NCBI RefSeq assembly: GCF_020164955.1 | Contig: NZ_JAIUHG010000022.1 | Coordinates: 59,474-123,473, forward strand | Reading direction: 5' to 3' | Origin: Mesorhizobium sp. CA8 | GTDB taxonomy: Bacteria > Pseudomonadota > Alphaproteobacteria > Rhizobiales > Rhizobiaceae | DNA length: 64,000 bases | In this document: positions 59,715-64,000 of the stretch, piece by piece | Numbering within the stretch: position 1 is the first letter of the stretch | How the letters are laid out: each line of letters begins with the position of its first letter | Position numbers and translations under genes: made by a program | The notes under the pieces: generated by a model | Told to the model about the DNA's origin: nothing | Databases searched by the model: none | Seen by the model: the letters and a program-made list of their open reading frames with translations, nothing else

Positions 59715-62354
59715 TCACACCGGCGCGACAAACCCGTCCAGCACGCGCTTCTGGCCGGCCTTGTCGAAGTCGATGGTGAGCTTGTTGCCGTCGATGGCCG
59801 CGATATTGCCGTTGCCGAATTTCTGGTGGAAGACGCGGTCGCCGACATTGAAGGCGGACGGCGTGTCGGCAACGGATTTGGCGACCAGCTCGCCCTCGAT
59901 GGTGCGGCCCTTCACGCTGGTGCGGCCGGCGCCGTAGCCGCTATCAGTTTCGCCGTAGCCGATACGCTCGACCTGGTGGCCCGAACGCGTGCCCCAGTTG
60001 CGGTCGGTCGCCTCGGTGCGGTTCGCCTGCGCCCGCTGCCAGCCGGGCGTGGCATAGGTGTTGGAGAAGCTGTCCTGGTCCTTGGCGCCGATATTGTCGA
60101 AGCGCGAAGCGCCGTAGGGGTTCTGCCGACCGCCGCCGCGGCCTGAGGCGAATGAGCCGCCGCCATAGGGATTGCCGTAGCCGCCGTAGCTGTTGCCGCT
60201 GTCGGCGATATCGATATGGGTTTCGGGCAATTCGTCGACGAAGCGCGACGGGATCGTCGATTGCCACAGGCCGTGAATCTGGCGGTTAGAGACGAACCAG
60301 ATGTGCAGGTTCTTCTTGGCGCGCGTCAGGCCGACATAGGCGAGCCGGCGCTCTTCCTCCAGGCCGGAGCGGCCGCCTTCGTCCAGCGCGCGCTGATGCG
60401 GAAAAAGGCCTTCCTCCCAGCCGGGCAGGAAGACGGTCTCGAATTCGAGACCCTTGGCCGAATGCAGCGTCATGATCGAGACCGCATCTTGCGACTCGCC
60501 CTGCTCGGCCTCCATCACCAGCGCGACATGCTCGAGGAAGGAACGGAGCGATTCATACTCCTCCATGGAGCGGATCAGCTCCTTGAGGTTTTCCAGCCGC
60601 CCGGGCGCCTCCGCCGAACGGTCGTTCTTCCACATGTCGGTGTAGCCGCTCTCCTCCAGAATGGTCTCGGCAAGCTCGGTGTGCGGGGTGGTTTCCAGCG
60701 CCTTCTGCCAGCGCTCGAAATTGGCCGCGACCTCACGCAATGCGGCGCGCGGCTTCGGCTTCAGCTCGTCGCTTTCGGCAAGCGTCGCGGCCGCTTCCAG
60801 CATCGGGATGCGCATGGCGCGCGCCGTGTCATGGATCTGGCGGATGGTGGCTTCGCCCAGCCCGCGCTTCGGCACGTTGACGATGCGCTCGAAGGCGAGG
60901 TCGTCTCCGCCATTGGCGACGACGCGGAAGAAGGCAAGCGCGTCGCGGATTTCCAGGCGCTCGTAGAAGCGCGGGCCGCCGATGACGCGGTAGTTCAAGC
61001 CCAGCGTGATGAAGCGGTCTTCGAAGGCGCGCATCTGGAAGGAGGCACGCACCAGGATCGCCATTTCGTTGAGATTGTGCTTCTGCCGCTGGTAGGCCTC
61101 GATCGCGTCGCCGATGGCCCTGGCCTCTTCCTCCGAGTCCCAGGCGGCGTGGACATGCACCTTATCGTCCTCGGGGTCGTCGCGGTCGGTGAACAGCGTC
61201 TTGCCGAAGCGGCCCTCGTTGTGGGCGATGAGGTGGGAGGCAGCGCCCAATATATGCGCGGTGGAGCGATAGTTGCGCTCCAGCCGGATGATGGTGGCGC
61301 CCGGGAAATCCTTGTCGAAGCGCAGGATGTTGTCGACCTCGGCGCCGCGCCAGCCATAGATCGATTGGTCGTCGTCGCCGACGCAGCAGATATTGACTTT
61401 GTTCTCGCTCACGGCCGCGCGCTCGCTTCGCTCGCTGGCCTCCGCGGGGGCGGCCTGGCCGGCCGACGCCCGGTCGGGCTTGCGGCCTTCGGCCGATGGG
61501 CTGCGCCCAGAATTGGGCCGCTGCGCCAGAAGCCGCAGCCACATATACTGCGCGGTGTTGGTGTCCTGGTATTCGTCGACCAGTATGTATTTGAACCTGC
61601 GGTGATATTCCTTCAGCACGTCCGGATAGGCGCGGAAGATGCGGATCGGATGGTAGAGCAGGTCGCCGAAGTCGCAGGAATTCAGCGTCTGCAGCCGCTC
61701 CTGGTAGGCCTTGTAGAGCTGGCGACCCTTGCCGTTGCCGAAGCTGCGCGCATCGCCTTCCGCGATTTCGTCGGGGCCAAGGCCCTTGTTCTTCCAGTTG
61801 TCGAGCATCTGGGCGAACGTCTTGGCCGGCCAGCGCTTGTCGTCCAGCCCTTCGGCCTGGATCAATTGCTTGATCAGCCGCACCACGTCGTCGGTGTCGA
61901 GAATGGTGAAATCCGATTTCAGCCCGGCAAGCTCGGCGTGGCGGCGAAGCAGCTTCACGCCGATCGAGTGGAAGGTGCCGAGCCACGGCATGCCCTCGAC
62001 ATTGCCTTCGCCGATCAGAATGCCGATGCGCTGCTTCATCTCGCGCGCGGCCTTGTTGGTGAAGGTGACGGCCAGGATCTGCGAAGGGAAGGCCCTGCCG
62101 GTGGCAAGGATGTGGGCAATGCGCGTGGTGAGCACCCGCGTCTTGCCGGTGCCAGCGCCGGCGAGCACCAGAACCGGGCCTTCGGTCGTCTCGACCGCGA
62201 GCCGCTGCTCCGGGTTCAGGCCCTTGAGATAATCAGGCACGCTGTTCTGCCCGCTGCGCGCCGCCATGGCGCGCGCGGCTATGCCGGATGGGGCCGCAGC
62301 GGGCCGCGCATTCGGTTCGTCGAAAAAAGGCATGTCTTCGGAAAAGCCCGACAT
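59715..62354 (-). CDS. uvrD: UvrD/PcrA-like superfamily 1 DNA helicase
   Basis: The 879-residue helicase unwinds DNA in nucleotide-excision and mismatch repair. Motifs in order: LNPEQRLAVETTEGPVLVLAGAGTGKT (Q and Walker A), VTFTNKAAREMKQR, GTFHSIGVKLLRRH, VDEYQDTNTAQYMWL (motif II), CVGDDDQSIYGWRGAE (III), LERNYRST, VSIMTLHSAKGLEFETVFL and RLAYVGLTRAKKNLHIWF (VI). Between motif II and III there is a 37-residue low-complexity insertion not found in E. coli UvrD. The C-terminal quarter has a Gly/Tyr/Asn-rich stretch and a final Tudor-like DRVFHQKFGNGNIAAIDGNKLTIDFDKAGQKRVLDGFV. Confidence 0.93.
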   Translation of the reverse strand: MSGFSEDMPFFDEPNARPAAAPSGIAARAMAARSGQNSVPDYLKGLNPEQRLAVETTEGPVLVLAGAGTGKTRVLTTRIAHILATGRAFPSQILAVTFTNKAAREMKQRIGILIGEGNVEGMPWLGTFHSIGVKLLRRHAELAGLKSDFTILDTDDVVRLIKQLIQAEGLDDKRWPAKTFAQMLDNWKNKGLGPDEIAEGDARSFGNGKGRQLYKAYQERLQTLNSCDFGDLLYHPIRIFRAYPDVLKEYHRRFKYILVDEYQDTNTAQYMWLRLLAQRPNSGRSPSAEGRKPDRASAGQAAPAEASERSERAAVSENKVNICCVGDDDQSIYGWRGAEVDNILRFDKDFPGATIIRLERNYRSTAHILGAASHLIAHNEGRFGKTLFTDRDDPEDDKVHVHAAWDSEEEARAIGDAIEAYQRQKHNLNEMAILVRASFQMRAFEDRFITLGLNYRVIGGPRFYERLEIRDALAFFRVVANGGDDLAFERIVNVPKRGLGEATIRQIHDTARAMRIPMLEAAATLAESDELKPKPRAALREVAANFERWQKALETTPHTELAETILEESGYTDMWKNDRSAEAPGRLENLKELIRSMEEYESLRSFLEHVALVMEAEQGESQDAVSIMTLHSAKGLEFETVFLPGWEEGLFPHQRALDEGGRSGLEEERRLAYVGLTRAKKNLHIWFVSNRQIHGLWQSTIPSRFVDELPETHIDIADSGNSYGGYGNPYGGGSFASGRGGGRQNPYGASRFDNIGAKDQDSFSNTYATPGWQRAQANRTEATDRNWGTRSGHQVERIGYGETDSGYGAGRTSVKGRTIEGELVAKSVADTPSAFNVGDRVFHQKFGNGNIAAIDGNKLTIDFDKAGQKRVLDGFVAPV
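61407..61517 (-). other. 37-codon in-frame low-complexity insertion in the helicase gene
   Basis: The encoded stretch runs from PNSGRSPSAEG to SERAAVS and replaces a link of about seven residues in E. coli UvrD. The DNA has a CGCTCGCT direct repeat at 61420-61427 and 61429-61436, a CGGCCTTCGGCCG palindrome at 61483-61495, and very high GC. It resembles an intragenic palindromic element, but I cannot name a family. Confidence 0.6.
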
Positions 62355-62409
62355 CGCCCCCGAATGTAGTGATTCGGGAGCGAAAGACCAGAACTGTCTA
62401 CGTTTTGTT

Positions 62410-63690
62410 CTAGCTTTTGGCGATCCGCATCCGCTCGCTTATCGCATCCGCCACGTAACCGGCGTCCCTTTCCGCACCGTGGATCATTGTCGAGGAGGGG
62501 GAGTGCTGGAATGGCAGGCCACAGACATAGAGCCCAGGTTCGCCGGTAACGGCCCCGCGATATTGCCCCGGCCGGCCGCTTTCATCAAAAACCGGCAGTT
62601 TGATCCAATCCAGTCCGGGCCGGAAGCCGGTGCACCAGATTACGTTCTCGACCTCGAGAGCCTCGCCGGTTTCGAGCACCGGCTTGCCGTCCTTGACGGC
62701 GGCGACGCGCGCAACCCGGTTTATCCCGGCCGCGTCCATGTGTTGCGGCTTTACCCGGATCAGGGGCAGGCCATGGACGAGATGTGCTGGCCTTGCCCTG
62801 CGCCCGATCGGCGTATCCACCGAAAGCAGACGGTGCAGAAGGACGCGGAAGACGAACGGTATCACCACACGGAGAGCGATGGTGCCGTTGTAGGCCACGG
62901 GAATGTGGCCTGGATGCCGGCCGGCCAGCCAGACGCGGTGCGTGCCAGCCAGGTCCATGGCAATCTCCGCACCTGAATTGCTGGCCCCGACCAGAAGTAC
63001 CCCGCCCGGCCTGAGCTGCGACGGGTTTTGGTAGGCGGACGAGTGGAATTGCCGTATCGCCGGATCAAGCAGCGCGGCGAAATCCGGAAGCTTCGGCTTC
63101 TGGTAGCTCGCGGCGGCAATGACGACATGATCGGCGGTGAAACGGCTCGCGCCCGCGGTGACGACATAACGCTCGCCGTGGCGACTAACCTCGTCAACCT
63201 TGGTGCCCGTGCGTACCGGCAAGGCGAATTTCTCGGCATAGGCTTCCAGATAATTGGCCATTTCATCCCTGGTCGGAAAGGAATGAGCGGGGGCAGGAAA
63301 ACGCATGCCCACCAGCCCGTCGAAGCGCGCCGGCGTGAAAAGGCGCAGCGAATCCCATCGCGCGCGCCAAATATCCCCGACGCGCTGGCGAGCTTCCAGG
63401 ATGACGAACTTTATCCCCTTGCGGGCCAGATAGTAACCGACGGAAAGGCCGCTCTGGCCAGCGCCGACGACGACGACGTCGAAATGCTCCTCTCGCGGCG
63501 CGGGACGCTCCTCGCTGTCGATGTTCGCGTCGCCCGGCTGCGTCTGCGCGGTGTCAGCCTGAAGTTTCATGAAGGCTGTCCCGAGTTCGAGCAGCGCACC
63601 GGCACGCGCCTTCGTCTGCGCTATGCCGATTGCGCCCGTGCCTTGCGGCTTTGCCTGGTGAATTGAAATCGCTTCCGTTCGTCCGTTCAT
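62410..63690 (-). CDS. flavin-containing monooxygenase-like oxidoreductase
   Basis: The 426-residue protein has an N-terminal polar extension of about 60 residues, the FAD motif VVVVGAGQSGLSVGYYLARKG and the NADPH motif GVLLVGASNSGAEIAMDLAG, with ATG-like CTGFRPGLDWI near the end. It resembles the CzcO/YhiN-type and Baeyer-Villiger-related flavoproteins, and may oxygenate a small organic molecule; the substrate is unknown. ATG 63690 was chosen over ATG 63702 because GGAGACAG lies just before it. It is upstream of uvrD on the same strand with a 55-bp gap. Confidence 0.87.
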   Translation of the reverse strand: MNGRTEAISIHQAKPQGTGAIGIAQTKARAGALLELGTAFMKLQADTAQTQPGDANIDSEERPAPREEHFDVVVVGAGQSGLSVGYYLARKGIKFVILEARQRVGDIWRARWDSLRLFTPARFDGLVGMRFPAPAHSFPTRDEMANYLEAYAEKFALPVRTGTKVDEVSRHGERYVVTAGASRFTADHVVIAAASYQKPKLPDFAALLDPAIRQFHSSAYQNPSQLRPGGVLLVGASNSGAEIAMDLAGTHRVWLAGRHPGHIPVAYNGTIALRVVIPFVFRVLLHRLLSVDTPIGRRARPAHLVHGLPLIRVKPQHMDAAGINRVARVAAVKDGKPVLETGEALEVENVIWCTGFRPGLDWIKLPVFDESGRPGQYRGAVTGEPGLYVCGLPFQHSPSSTMIHGAERDAGYVADAISERMRIAKS

Positions 63691-64000
63691 CTCTGTCTCC
63701 ATCGGCTTCTTGAGCCATGGGAGAAGAGTAGCGAACCAGCCCGTCGACGCGCTTCGGGGATAGACCCCATGCAGCAAAGGAAAGTGATGGGGATTTCTCC
63801 CCATGGCGGCTAGCAGTGCCTAAAGCGCGCCGCGACGAATGGATTCAGGCGACGCTCCAAGTCTTTGTTTCGATACCTGTCGTTGGCTCAAACACTGCGC
63901 AATTTGGACGACATGCGTTACAGTAGGTGTTTAGTCCCGGCATTTGCTGGAGCGGATTGAGCCGGAAGTGTTCGGGCTGGGAGGCCCATGCCTTGCAGAT
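63691..64000. other. intergenic region at the right edge
   Basis: These 310 bp hold the presumed promoter of the monooxygenase gene, a possible repeat fragment at 63821-63858 (TAAAGCGC..GGATTCAGGCGACGCTC) and the degenerate palindromic copy at 63876-63915. I see no reading frame worth calling a gene; the sequence from 63916 to the end may be the leader of a gene outside the window. Confidence 0.5.
63876..63915. repeat. palindromic intergenic repeat, copy B (degenerate)
   Basis: The order CCTGTCG-TTGG-CTCAAA-CACTGCGCAA-TTTGGA-CGACATG has the same plan as copy A at 1185-1227, including the CTGCGCA loop, with several changes in the arms. Both copies lie beside start regions of genes. Confidence 0.5.

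Overview
The window is about 64 kb of GC-rich chromosomal DNA from an alphaproteobacterium of the order Hyphomicrobiales (Rhizobiales), most likely Mesorhizobium or a close Phyllobacteriaceae relative. The support is the gene order and content of the division and cell-wall cluster, a betaine-lipid operon with a PHO box, many GANTC (CcrM) sites, an EcfG-type stress promoter, and several palindromic intergenic repeats of the kind common in rhizobia. The species is inferred from memory of related genomes, not from a search. All large genes look intact, and no phage, transposase, CRISPR array, tRNA or rRNA gene was seen.

Layout. 1-11.3 kb: peptidoglycan enzymes (start of a secreted protein, GH25 lysozyme, AmpD/AmiD-type amidase, lytic transglycosylase), a beta-lactamase-family hydrolase, btaAB for phosphate-free betaine lipids, a fused hydantoinase/oxoprolinase, a tiny lipoprotein and a TerB-DnaJ protein. 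11.4-12.5 kb: RNase P RNA followed by a ParDE toxin-antitoxin pair. 12.5-13.6 kb: a trans-sulfuration PLP enzyme facing away from the dcw cluster.

13.8-39.3 kb is the core: mraZ-rsmH-ftsL-ftsI-murE-murF-mraY-murD-ftsW-murG-murC-murB, a 300-bp gap, then ddl-ftsQ-ftsA-ftsZ-lpxC-bamD-recN-ligA. The genes are mostly joined by ATGA-type overlaps, so synthesis of the peptidoglycan precursor (MurB-F, Ddl, MraY, MurG) is translationally linked to the divisome (FtsL, I, W, Q, A, Z). Three control points stand out: a four-repeat MraZ-type box before mraZ, a large inverted repeat plus a cluster of seven GANTC sites in the murB-ddl gap, and a good terminator after ftsZ.

39.3-53.3 kb is a mixed housekeeping and accessory stretch: DUF2461, AzlCD amino-acid exporter, aminopeptidase P, PrmA, a Sco copper chaperone, CreA, a hexapeptide acyltransferase, a small iron-permease-family membrane protein with a histone-like tail, an SDR, a TMEM175-type channel, MFS and MATE transporters, and a phytase-like secreted esterase. 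53.3-59.7 kb is a carbohydrate module: a LacI-family repressor divergent from an oxidoreductase, a TIM-barrel isomerase and a three-gene ABC importer, with a palindromic LacI operator between them and strong hairpins on both sides of the binding-protein gene. 59.7-64 kb holds a UvrD/PcrA helicase with an unusual 37-residue in-frame insertion and a flavin monooxygenase.

I did not find a clearly new multi-gene system. The observations most worth following are regulatory (MraZ box, CcrM cluster, PHO box, EcfG promoter) and structural (the helicase insertion and the repeat elements that supply a stop codon or flank genes).
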